Shown here piece after piece: positions 36,058 to 43,618 of a stretch of 64,000 nucleotides of DNA. Where the stretch lies: assembly GCF_032248695.1 (NCBI RefSeq), contig NZ_JAVHXC010000002.1:248001-312000 (forward strand), given 5' to 3'. How positions within the stretch are numbered: position 1 is the stretch's first letter; the number at the start of each line of letters is the position of its first letter. Both the position numbers and the translations under genes were made by a program. This DNA comes from Dietzia sp032248695 (GTDB lineage: Bacteria > Actinomycetota > Actinomycetes > Mycobacteriales > Mycobacteriaceae). Below the pieces are notes generated by a model. The model ran no database searches, was not told the DNA's origin, and saw only the letters and a program-made list of their open reading frames with translations.

Positions 36058-37455
36058 TCAGCCGTAGACGGCGGCGCCGTCCCCGGTCTCCTTGGACAGG
36101 CGCCGCGAGAGGTACAGCCCCTCCAGCGCCAGTTCGATGGCGCCGGCTCGCTGGCCGGCGTTCGTCGCGCCGACCCGGTCGGCGATCTCGTCGTACAGCC
36201 CCGGCACGGACAGCTCGGGCAGGGCGGCCAGGAACTCGGCGGCGGTGACGCTCGCCCCCGTGGTCAAGGTCACCGAGCCGTCGAACGCCTCGACGAGCGG
36301 GGCCATGTCGAGGCCGCGGAACAGCCCGCGCACCACATCGACGGTCGCGGTACGCAGCAGGTATCGCAGGATCTCGGATTCGCGGCCCTCCTCGCCGGGC
36401 TCGAACTCGATCTTGCCGCGCAGGACCTCGACCGCGGCGTCCACGTCGACCAGCCGCGCGACCGCCTCCCCGGGGTCGTCGGCCCCGCGGACGGCCGCGC
36501 GCCGTCGGGCCGCGGCGGCGACGGTCTCGGCACCGGCGATCGCGAAGCGTGCCGAGACCCCCGAGGCCTGGTTGATCGCGTCGGAGGTGCGCAGTTCGCG
36601 GGTGAACCGGGCGAGCAACTCCATGAGGGGGTCGGGCACCTCGGCGGTGAGCTCGGCCTCCTGCCGCACGACCTCGATCTCGTCGGCCAGGTCGAGCGGG
36701 TAGTGGGTGCGGATCTCCGCGCCGAACCGGTCCTTGAGCGGGGTGATGATCCGTCCGCGGTTCGTGTAGTCCTCGGGGTTCGCCGAGGCCACGACCAGCA
36801 CGTCCAGCGGCAGCCGGAGCACGTACCCGCGGATCTGGACGTCCCGCTCCTCCATGACGTTGAGCAGCGCCACCTGGATCCGCTCGGCCAGGTCGGGCAG
36901 CTCGTTGAGGGCCACGATCCCGCGGTTGGCGCGGGGGACGAGCCCGTAGTGGATGGTCTCCGGGTCGCCCAGGCGGCGACCCTCCGCCACGCGCATCGGG
37001 TCGACGTCGCCGATCATGTCGGCCACGGACGTGTCCGGGGTGGAGAGCTTCTCGACGTACCGCTCGGTGCGGTGACGCCACTCGACGGGCAGCGCGTCGC
37101 CCTCGCGGGCGATCCGCTCGCGGGTAGGGTCGGTGATGGGGGCGAGCGGGTCCTCCCCCAGCTCGGAGCCCGCGACGACGGGCGACCACTCGTCGAGCAG
37201 CCCGACGAGGGTACGCAGCAACCGGGTCTTGCCCTGCCCGCGCTCACCGAGCAGCACGATGTCGTGTCCGGCGATGATCGCGCGTTCGACCTGCGGGATC
37301 ACGGTGGTGTCGAAGCCGTGCATCCCGGGCCACGGATCACGCCCCGCGGCCAGGGCCGCGAGCAGGTTCTCGCGCAGCTCCTCACGGAGGGTGCGGCTGG
37401 TGTAACCGGCGGCGCGCAGCTCGCCGAGGGTCCTGACGTCCGGCTTGTCGCTCAC
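36058..37455 (-). CDS. MoxR/magnesium-chelatase-like AAA+ ATPase (Rv0958-like)
   Basis: 465-residue ATPase. Walker A is GERGQGKTR (about residue 60), Walker B VALNELPDL with Asn-Glu, and the sensor region VVASANPEDYTNRGRIITPLKDRF. The end of the protein is helical. It is closest in layout to Rv0958, a magnesium-chelatase ChlI-like protein, and precedes the VWA partner by 44 bases. The GTG at 37455 (VSDKPDVRTL) was chosen; a GTG three codons earlier is also possible. The upstream open frame overlaps the divergent YccF gene and was not used. Role: ATP-driven partner of the VWA protein. Confidence 0.9.
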   Translation of the reverse strand: MSDKPDVRTLGELRAAGYTSRTLREELRENLLAALAAGRDPWPGMHGFDTTVIPQVERAIIAGHDIVLLGERGQGKTRLLRTLVGLLDEWSPVVAGSELGEDPLAPITDPTRERIAREGDALPVEWRHRTERYVEKLSTPDTSVADMIGDVDPMRVAEGRRLGDPETIHYGLVPRANRGIVALNELPDLAERIQVALLNVMEERDVQIRGYVLRLPLDVLVVASANPEDYTNRGRIITPLKDRFGAEIRTHYPLDLADEIEVVRQEAELTAEVPDPLMELLARFTRELRTSDAINQASGVSARFAIAGAETVAAAARRRAAVRGADDPGEAVARLVDVDAAVEVLRGKIEFEPGEEGRESEILRYLLRTATVDVVRGLFRGLDMAPLVEAFDGSVTLTTGASVTAAEFLAALPELSVPGLYDEIADRVGATNAGQRAGAIELALEGLYLSRRLSKETGDGAAVYG

Positions 37456-37509
37456 ATCGCCCACCGTAGCCCCGTCACGCGACTTCCGCTTCCGACCTAC
37501 AGTGACGGC

Positions 37510-37926
37510 ATGCGTTCCGTGCTGACCGTGGTCCTCAACATCGTCTGGCTGCTCACCGCGGGCGTGTGGTTGTTCCTCGGCTATGTGCTCGCCGGGATAC
37601 TCGCGTGCCTCCTCGTCATCACGATCCCGTTCGGGGTCGCGAGCTTCCGGATCGCCGCCTACGTGCTGTGGCCGTTCGGCCGCGAGGTCGTCGACCGGGG
37701 TCGGCCCGGCGGGGTGAGCACGGTCGGCAACGTCCTCTGGTTCCTGGTGGCCGGGCTGTGGCTGGCGATCGGCCACGTGGCCACGGCGCTCGCGCAGGCG
37801 GTGACGATCATCGGCCTGCCGTTGGCGTGGGCGAATCTCAAGCTCATCCCCGTGACGTGCTTCCCGTTCGGCAAGGAGATCGTGCGCTCCGACCGGGCGG
37901 CGATGGTCCCGGTCGCGTCCCGCTGA
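37510..37926 (+). CDS. YccF domain membrane protein
   Basis: 138-residue integral membrane protein made of two repeats of the YccF domain. The first (residues 8-60) has ITIPFGVASFRIAAYVLWPFGREVV. The second (72-128) has IIGLPLAWANLKLIPVTCFPFGKEIV. Each repeat has two hydrophobic helices. Function in the cell is not established. It diverges from the MoxR gene with 54 bases between the starts. Confidence 0.9.
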   Translation: MRSVLTVVLNIVWLLTAGVWLFLGYVLAGILACLLVITIPFGVASFRIAAYVLWPFGREVVDRGRPGGVSTVGNVLWFLVAGLWLAIGHVATALAQAVTIIGLPLAWANLKLIPVTCFPFGKEIVRSDRAAMVPVASR

Positions 37927-37937
37927 CCGTGTGCGGG

Positions 37938-37965
37938 GCGGGCCGGCCCGGGGTCAGCGGCCCGC
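37938..37965. terminator. Possible terminator between convergent genes
   Basis: GCGGGCC (37938-37944) can pair with GGCCCGC (37959-37965) around a 14-base loop in the 54-base gap between the YccF gene and the AhpD-like gene. No U-tract; moderate support only. Confidence 0.35.
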
Positions 37966-37980
37966 GCGCGGTCCCCGTTG

Positions 37981-38436
37981 TCAGTCCTCGATCCGAGGCT
38001 GGTGGTGACTGGCGATCGAGACCCGGTTGAAGGCGTTGATGAGCACGATCGTCCACTCCAACGCCGAGAGCTGCTCCTCCGAGAAGTGGTCGGCCGCGGC
38101 CGCCGTCGCGGCAGCGCGTTCGTCGCCGTCGTCCAGGCGTGTCAACGTCTCGGCCAGCCGCAACGCCGCCCGCTCGGGGTCGCCGAACGCGTCCAGTTCG
38201 CGCCACGCGGGCAAGAGGTCGAGTCGCTGCTGCGACACCCCGGCGTCGCGGGCGGCCGGCACGTGGGTGGCCAGGCACGCCGCGCACCCGTTGATCTGCG
38301 ACACCCGCACGTTGACCAGCTCGAGTAGCGCGTCCTCTAGCCCGGCCTCGCGGGAGGCCTCCCGCGACGCGACGGCGGTGCGGACGAGCTGCTTGTAGAC
38401 CTCGCGCTGGGTCCGGTCGAGCTGAGGGGCGCCCAC
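37981..38436 (-). CDS. AhpD-like / carboxymuconolactone decarboxylase-fold protein
   Basis: 151-residue helical protein with the redox motif QINGCAACLATHV (CxxC followed by His, about residues 48-60), which is the AhpD-like active site of alkylhydroperoxidase-type proteins. It probably acts in peroxide or disulfide reduction. The start is a GTG one base after the stop of the GNAT gene. Part of a three-gene leftward group with GNAT and pirin, a common set of stress-related small enzymes. Confidence 0.9.
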   Translation of the reverse strand: MGAPQLDRTQREVYKQLVRTAVASREASREAGLEDALLELVNVRVSQINGCAACLATHVPAARDAGVSQQRLDLLPAWRELDAFGDPERAALRLAETLTRLDDGDERAAATAAAADHFSEEQLSALEWTIVLINAFNRVSIASHHQPRIED

Positions 38437-38437
38437 G

Positions 38438-38794
38438 TCAGCCCTCCTCCGCGCCGACGCGGGCGCGGTCGGCGGCGGTGGCGTCGCGGTACGCCCCTGC
38501 GAACTCGTCGGCGTTCTTGCCGAGGAACCCCTCCACCATCGAGCAGACGGGGACGATCGTCACGCCGTCGGCGCGGGTCGCCTCGACCGCACCGCGCACG
38601 AGCGCCGTGCCGATCCCCCGTCCCCCGAACTCCTCGCCGACCACGGTGTGGTGGAAGATTCGCTCCCCGTCGATCTCGCGGAAGTCGGCGTGGCCGGCGA
38701 GCTCCCCGGAGGCGTCGCGGATCTCGAACGCCTCGCGCGATCCGGAGCGCTCCACGGTCACGGTGGCGCCGGTCTTGTCGGTGTACTCGGTCAT
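38438..38794 (-). CDS. GNAT-like N-acetyltransferase, short NATD1/YjdJ type
   Basis: 118-residue small acetyltransferase. ELAGHADFREIDGERIFHHTVV leads into the acetyl-CoA loop EFGGRGIGTALVRGAVE, followed by IVPVCSMVEGFLGKN, which is the pattern of the single-domain NATD1 group. No N-terminal extension or other domain. Substrate unknown. It is 10 bases downstream of the pirin gene and 1 base before the AhpD-like start, so co-transcription is very likely. Confidence 0.9.
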   Translation of the reverse strand: MTEYTDKTGATVTVERSGSREAFEIRDASGELAGHADFREIDGERIFHHTVVGEEFGGRGIGTALVRGAVEATRADGVTIVPVCSMVEGFLGKNADEFAGAYRDATAADRARVGAEEG

Positions 38795-38804
38795 CGGTGT
38801 CTCC

Positions 38805-39833
38805 CTACTCGACGGTACGGGCGCGTGGGTCGGGGTTGACCCGCGGTCTGAGCGTGGTGGTGGGCAGCGTGGGCGCGGGTAGTCGGGTCAGGCCCTGCGG
38901 GTCGTGGCCGATGTAGCCGTCCACGCGGCCGAAGCGGTCGGAGCCGGCCTCCCACTGTTCGCGGTAGAGGGCAATCTCCTCGTGCGTGCGCCCGATGAAG
39001 TTCCACCACATGATGATCTCCTCGGCGAACGGCGTGCCGCCGATGAGGATCGCGCGCCCGGCGGTGGTGCCGGTGTTGCGGAGGGTCAGGGTGGTTTCGC
39101 CGACGCCCGTGTAGGCGAGTTCGGTCACCGCCACGCGCACCCCCTCGAGCGTGAGCTCGCCGGCGTCGGCGAGCAGCCCGTGTTCGAACTCCGGGTCCAC
39201 GTCGAGCGTCAGTTCGGCGCCGGGGTCGAGCCGGATCTCCGCGGCGACGAGGGGGGTGTAGGTGGGGACCGACGACGACGAGCCCATCAGTGATCCCATG
39301 AAGACCTGCATGGATCCGCCCGGGAAACCGGTGGTCGGGGGCACGAAGTGGTCGAACCTGCGGCCTCCCGTGTCCCGATGGGATTCGGGGAGCACGGTCC
39401 AGAGCTGCACTCCGTGCAGCACGGTGGTGTCCTGGGTCGACACCTCGGTGTGGCAGATGCCGGACCCGGCGGTCATGAGGTTGACCTCGCCGGGGCGCAC
39501 GACGGCGTGGTTGTCCCCCGAGTCGTGGTGGGTGATGTTGCCCTCGAACAGCCAGCTCACGGTCTGCAGGCCGGTGTGCGGGTGGGAGGGGACGTCCATG
39601 CCGCCGCTCACGGAGACGTCGTCCGGTCCGTAGTGGTCGACAAAGCAGAAGGCACCGATGAGGGAGCGCTGGCGTTGGGGCAGAGTGCGGCGGACGGTCA
39701 TCGCGCGGGGCCCGCCGAGCGGGACGCCGCGCGAGGTGATGATCTCCACCGCCGCGCCGCCGGGCCGGGGGCCGCCGGGTGCGCCGCCGGCCTCGCACCC
39801 GATCTCCTCGGGCCGGGGGTCGAGGTTGGTCAT
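38805..39833 (-). CDS. Pirin family protein
   Basis: 342-residue double-cupin protein. The N-terminal cupin has metal-ligand residues in DVPSHPHTGLQTVSWLFEG (two His) and GSGICHTEVS (His, Glu). The C-terminal cupin contains IGGTPFAEEIIMWWNFIGRTHEEI, a hallmark of pirins. Pirins act as quercetin 2,3-dioxygenases or redox-sensing cofactors, and the role here is not known. Its ATG overlaps the SDR stop (ATGA). Confidence 0.94.
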   Translation of the reverse strand: MTNLDPRPEEIGCEAGGAPGGPRPGGAAVEIITSRGVPLGGPRAMTVRRTLPQRQRSLIGAFCFVDHYGPDDVSVSGGMDVPSHPHTGLQTVSWLFEGNITHHDSGDNHAVVRPGEVNLMTAGSGICHTEVSTQDTTVLHGVQLWTVLPESHRDTGGRRFDHFVPPTTGFPGGSMQVFMGSLMGSSSSVPTYTPLVAAEIRLDPGAELTLDVDPEFEHGLLADAGELTLEGVRVAVTELAYTGVGETTLTLRNTGTTAGRAILIGGTPFAEEIIMWWNFIGRTHEEIALYREQWEAGSDRFGRVDGYIGHDPQGLTRLPAPTLPTTTLRPRVNPDPRARTVE

Positions 39834-40723
39834 TCGGCCACCTCCCTCATCTGCTCACGGGCGTCGGCGGTCTGGCGCCGCATCTCGAGCTTACGGGCGT
39901 TGATCTTCCCGCCCAGCGCGAGCGTGAGAGCCGTGTCGACCAGCGGCACGGGCAGGTGGTCCAGCAGACGTCGTCCGAGGTCCCACCGCACGGCGTACCG
40001 GTGGCGCGGCCGGGCGGTGGTGCCGGCCCGCCACACGGCCTCGGCGAGCACGGTGGGGTCGGTGGCCTTGTCGTCCTCCCCCGCGGCCATCTCGCCCATC
40101 ACCGCGGCCATCGCGGCGAACGGCGATCCGGGGACGGTCGATTCCTGGAAGCGCCGCCGGATGGAGGCGGTCATGCCGGTGCGGAACGGGCCGGGCTGGA
40201 CGAGGACGACGTCCATCCCGAGGAACATCAGTTCCCGCCGCAGGGCGTCGCCGTAGGCCTCGATCGCGTGCTTGCTCATGGCGTAGGCGCCGTTCATCGG
40301 CATCCCGTGCTGCGGGCCGGTCTCGGAGCTGATGAGCACGACCCGTCCGCCCGTCTCGCGTAGCAGGTCCCACAGGGCGTGGACGGTTCGGACGGTGCCC
40401 ATGACGTTGACGTCGAGCACGTGCTGCACCCGCTCCGGGTCGGTCTCGGCGAGCGGGCCGATACCGAGGACCCCCGCGAAGGTGACGACGAGGTCGAGTC
40501 GACCGTGCTCAGTCCGGACGTGGTCGGCGACCGCGGCCAGCGAGGCGGAATCGGTGACGTCCGCGGCCAGGGAGGAGATGCCGGTGCCCCCGGGTGGTGC
40601 GGTCAGGTCGACCGCGACCACCCGCCAACCGCGGTCGGCGTAGAGCGCGGCGGTGGCGGCGCCGAGGCCACCACCCGCCCCGGTGATGACGACGACGGGG
40701 GCGGCGGGATCACTGTGTTCCAT
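39830..40723 (-). CDS. Short-chain dehydrogenase
   Basis: 297-residue SDR with TGAGGGLG (residues 14-21), FAGVLGIG, Ser in VLISSETGPQHG and Tyr-x3-Lys in GAYAMSKHAIEAYGDALRREL, then QPGPFRTGM. The C-terminal 80 residues (ARPRHRYAVRWDLGRRLLDHLP onwards) form a hydrophobic extension as seen in retinol/steroid-type SDRs. It is first of a four-gene leftward group with pirin, GNAT and AhpD-like genes. Substrate unknown. Confidence 0.9.
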   Translation of the reverse strand: MEHSDPAAPVVVITGAGGGLGAATAALYADRGWRVVAVDLTAPPGGTGISSLAADVTDSASLAAVADHVRTEHGRLDLVVTFAGVLGIGPLAETDPERVQHVLDVNVMGTVRTVHALWDLLRETGGRVVLISSETGPQHGMPMNGAYAMSKHAIEAYGDALRRELMFLGMDVVLVQPGPFRTGMTASIRRRFQESTVPGSPFAAMAAVMGEMAAGEDDKATDPTVLAEAVWRAGTTARPRHRYAVRWDLGRRLLDHLPVPLVDTALTLALGGKINARKLEMRRQTADAREQMREVAE

Positions 40724-40799
40724 GCCACGACGGTACCGGCGGAACCGACCCGGATGGGGCCCTACCGATCGCGGCCGGCCCCGGCCCGCGGCCGGCCGC

Positions 40800-41657
40800 T
40801 CAGACCGTGGCCCCGAGGCCGAGCTTGCCGGCCAGGCGGTCGATGTAGGCCAGTACCTCCTCCTCGGACCGGTCCGGGGTGCCGTACACGAGCTCGTGCA
40901 CGCCGAGTTCGCGGTAGGCCTCGATCTTCTCGGGGACCGGCTTGCCGTCGAGTACGACGATGTACGGCTCGCCCTCGCGTCCGGCCTCCGCCCACAGCTC
41001 GCGCAGCCGCCGCACGCTGCCGGAGATGTCCTGGGAGATCGGGGTGGTCATCCAGCCGTCGGCGCTCCGGCAGATCCACTTGAGGTTCTTCTCGTTCCCC
41101 GCCGCGCCGACCAGGGTGAGCGGTCCGGGCGTGCGGGCGGTCTTGGGCCACGCCCAGCTCGGACCGAAGTCCACGAACTCACCGTGGTACTCGGCCTCCT
41201 CGTGCGTCCACAGCTCCCGCATGGCCTCGAGGTACTCGCGCAGCATCGTGCGTCGTCGAGCCGGCGGGACGTTGTGGTCCGCCATCTCGTCGAGGTTCCA
41301 GCCGTAGCCCACGCCCAGGACGGTGCGGCCGTCGGAGAGGTGGTCGACGGAGGCGATGGTCTTGGCCAGCGTGATGGGGTCGCTCTCCACCGGGATCGAC
41401 ACCGCGGTGCCGAGACGGATGGTGGAGGTGACGGCCGCGGCCGCCCCCAGGGCGACCCACGGATCCAGGGTCCGGCTGTAGCGCTCGTCGGGCAGCTCCG
41501 CTCCCCCGGTGCCGGGGTGCGCCGCCTCGCGCCGCACGGGGATGTGCGTGTGCTCGGGGACGTAGAAGGCGGAGAACCCGGCCCGCTCGGCGGCGAGCGC
41601 GGCCGTGTGGGGCCGGATACCCCGATCGCTCGTGAACAGTGTCAGGCCGAATTCCAT
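40800..41657 (-). CDS. LLM-class F420-dependent oxidoreductase
   Basis: 285-residue luciferase-like TIM-barrel enzyme. The start MEFGLTLFTSDRGIRP, the segment VESDPITLAKTIASVDHLSDGRTVLGVGYGWNLDEM, and LREYLEAMRELWTHEEAEYHGEFVDFGP match the F420-dependent group of Mycobacteriales. The ATG at 41657 was chosen for its GAGGGAG ribosome site, rather than an in-frame start 39 bases upstream. A perfect dyad lies 35-56 bases before the ATG. Such enzymes reduce or oxidise lipids and xenobiotics with coenzyme F420. Substrate not known. Confidence 0.9.
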   Translation of the reverse strand: MEFGLTLFTSDRGIRPHTAALAAERAGFSAFYVPEHTHIPVRREAAHPGTGGAELPDERYSRTLDPWVALGAAAAVTSTIRLGTAVSIPVESDPITLAKTIASVDHLSDGRTVLGVGYGWNLDEMADHNVPPARRRTMLREYLEAMRELWTHEEAEYHGEFVDFGPSWAWPKTARTPGPLTLVGAAGNEKNLKWICRSADGWMTTPISQDISGSVRRLRELWAEAGREGEPYIVVLDGKPVPEKIEAYRELGVHELVYGTPDRSEEEVLAYIDRLAGKLGLGATV

Positions 41658-41691
41658 GCGCGCTCCCTCGTCTGCGTCCGCCACCTGCACC

Positions 41692-41713
41692 GACACCTGA
41701 TCAGACAGGTGTC
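41692..41713. promoter_or_regulatory. Perfect dyad: operator or terminator
   Basis: GACACCTG (41692-41699) and CAGGTGTC (41706-41713) are exact complements around ATCAGA. It lies between the end of the 41735-42892 gene and the LLM gene start. It may be an operator for the LLM gene or an intrinsic hairpin ending the upstream operon. The short AT-containing spacer and 8-base arms favour a repressor site. Confidence 0.5.
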
Positions 41714-41734
41714 CAGCGCGGGCGTGCGGTCAGA

Positions 41735-42892
41735 CTAGCGCACGGAGACGGCTGGCGGGCAGGCCTCGCCCGGCACGCAGTTCGCCGGGTCGCCCGGCTG
41801 CGCCCGCAGACGCTGCACGGTGTGGTCGGAGACGTACCGGAAGATCTCGTTGCCCGGCGTGGTGCGCGACAGGGCGTCCGCCGCCAGCAGCATCACCGCC
41901 GCGGTCCACGTGCTCAGCTCGACGGGCCACCGCTTGCCGTCCGCGAAGACGAGGCCGGTCCAGTACGAACCGTCGTCGTCCCGCAGGTGCTGCATGGCGG
42001 TGAACTGCCGCAGGGCCTGGTCGTGCCGACCCGCGGCCTCGAGCGCGAGCACGAGCTCGCAGGTCTCGGCCCCCGTCACCCACGGTCGGTGGTCGACGCA
42101 GCGGATGCCGAGGCCCTCCACCACGAAGTCCTCCCACCGCGAGTCGAGCCGCGCCTGGGCCTGCTCCCCCACCATGACGCCGGCCAGGACCGGGTAGTAC
42201 CAGTCCATGGAGAACTCGTCCTTGGGCGTGAACAGTTCCGGATGCGCCCGCAGGGCGTGACCCAGCCGATCGGCGGCGGCGTCCCAGTCCGGCGCCGTCA
42301 GGCCCAGCTCCTCCGCGATCGCGACACCGCAGCGCAGCGAGTGGTGGACGCTCGAGGACCCCGTGACCAGGGCCTCCTCGCAGAAGCCCTCGGGGCCGGC
42401 GCCCCACCACATCTGCCCCTCCGGGCCCTGGAACGTCAGCACCAGGTCGAGCGCGCGCCGTACGGTCGGCCACATCGACTCCAGGAACCCCGGGGTGCCG
42501 GTGACCAGGTGGTGGTGCCAGACCCCGACCGCGACGTAGGCGCAGAAGTTCGAGTCGACGTCGCCGTCCACGATCCGGCCGTCCTGCCACTTCACCGGCC
42601 ACGACCCGTCGGCGCGCTGGGTGTCGCGGAGGAACCCGTAGGCCCGCTCGGCGGCCTCCCACTGGCCGGCGACGGACAGGCCCATCGCCGACTCGACGTG
42701 GTCCCACGGGTCGGTGTGCCCACCGGTGAACCACGGGATCTCACCGTTCGGCTTCTGGACCGAGGCGATCCACTCCCCGGTGGCCCGGACCGCGTCGGCG
42801 TCGAGCACGCCCGGCACGCTGGGCACCGGCCGGTCACCGGCCACCACGGTCACCGGCCCCGGGCGGGACACGCCGTTGTTGTGTGACTGCAC
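41735..42892 (-). CDS. Alpha/alpha-barrel protein (prenyltransferase/terpene-cyclase or GH-like), unknown role
   Basis: 385-residue soluble protein made of repeated helix-turn-helix units. Units such as IASVQKPNGEIPWFTGG, FLRDTQRADGSWPVKW and LRDDDGSYWTGLVFADG repeat the QxxDGSW-type turn of squalene-cyclase/prenyltransferase barrels. No DxDD cyclase motif was seen, so cyclase activity is doubtful. A (alpha/alpha)6 glycosidase-like role is equally possible. The GTG start lies 6 bases after the methyltransferase stop. Third gene of an operon with a GT4 glycosyltransferase and a methyltransferase, so it probably acts on a glycosylated or isoprenoid envelope molecule (inference). Confidence 0.75.
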   Translation of the reverse strand: MQSHNNGVSRPGPVTVVAGDRPVPSVPGVLDADAVRATGEWIASVQKPNGEIPWFTGGHTDPWDHVESAMGLSVAGQWEAAERAYGFLRDTQRADGSWPVKWQDGRIVDGDVDSNFCAYVAVGVWHHHLVTGTPGFLESMWPTVRRALDLVLTFQGPEGQMWWGAGPEGFCEEALVTGSSSVHHSLRCGVAIAEELGLTAPDWDAAADRLGHALRAHPELFTPKDEFSMDWYYPVLAGVMVGEQAQARLDSRWEDFVVEGLGIRCVDHRPWVTGAETCELVLALEAAGRHDQALRQFTAMQHLRDDDGSYWTGLVFADGKRWPVELSTWTAAVMLLAADALSRTTPGNEIFRYVSDHTVQRLRAQPGDPANCVPGEACPPAVSVR

Positions 42893-42898
42893 GGACGA

Positions 42899-43618
42899 TC
42901 AGGCCTCCACGGGCTTGCGCAGGTAGAACACGATCGACTTGCCCATGACCGGGTTGAGCAGCTTCTCGGCGGTGCGTGTGACCCACGGGCCCTTCATGAG
43001 GTCCCACACGAGCAGCTTGTGGTACGCCTTCGGCAGAGGATGATCCTCGTTCTCCGTCCCGACCGCGCACTTGAGCCACCAGTACGGCGCGTGCAGCGCG
43101 TGCGCGTATCCGGTGCCCGTCACCTCGAGGCCCGCGGCGCGCAGCTTGTAGCCGAGTTCCTCGGCCGTGTAGATCCGGCAGTGCCCGCCCGGGTTGGAGT
43201 GGTAGGCGTCCGACAGCTTCCAGCACAGCTTCTCCGGCCACTCCCGCGGCACGGTCACCGCGGCGACCCCGCCCGGCTTGAGGATCCGGACCAGCTCCGC
43301 GATGGCCTTCGTGTCCTCCGGCACGTGCTCGAGGACCTCGGAGATGAGCACCAGGTCGAACGTCGCGTCCTCGTACGGCATGGCCAGGGCGTCCCCTGTG
43401 ACGGCCTCGCCCTTCGACGTGGGCAGGCCCTCGCCCTCGGCCTCCATGGCCGCCAGCATGTCCGCGACCTGCTGCATCTCGTCGGCGTTCTGGTCGAACG
43501 CCGTGACGTCGGCCCCACGCCGGTAGAGCTCGAACGTGTGACGGCCGAGCCCGGCCCCCACGTCGATGGCTCGCATGCCCGGGGTGACCCCCAGACGGTC
43601 GAAGTCAGCGGTCAGCAT
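42899..43618 (-). CDS. Class I SAM-dependent methyltransferase
   Basis: 239-residue methyltransferase. Motif I AIDVGAGLGRHTFELYRRG, motif II acidic end in DVTAFDQNADEM, and LVLISEVLEHVPEDTKAIAELVRILKPGG are the UbiE/Methyltransf_11 pattern. The C-terminal 90 residues (GYKLRAAGLEVTGTGYAHALHAPYWWLKC onwards) are aromatic-rich, as in enzymes acting on lipids. The ATG overlaps the glycosyltransferase stop by 7 bases. Together with the adjacent genes it likely modifies a glycolipid or polyprenyl glycan. Confidence 0.9.
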   Translation of the reverse strand: MLTADFDRLGVTPGMRAIDVGAGLGRHTFELYRRGADVTAFDQNADEMQQVADMLAAMEAEGEGLPTSKGEAVTGDALAMPYEDATFDLVLISEVLEHVPEDTKAIAELVRILKPGGVAAVTVPREWPEKLCWKLSDAYHSNPGGHCRIYTAEELGYKLRAAGLEVTGTGYAHALHAPYWWLKCAVGTENEDHPLPKAYHKLLVWDLMKGPWVTRTAEKLLNPVMGKSIVFYLRKPVEA

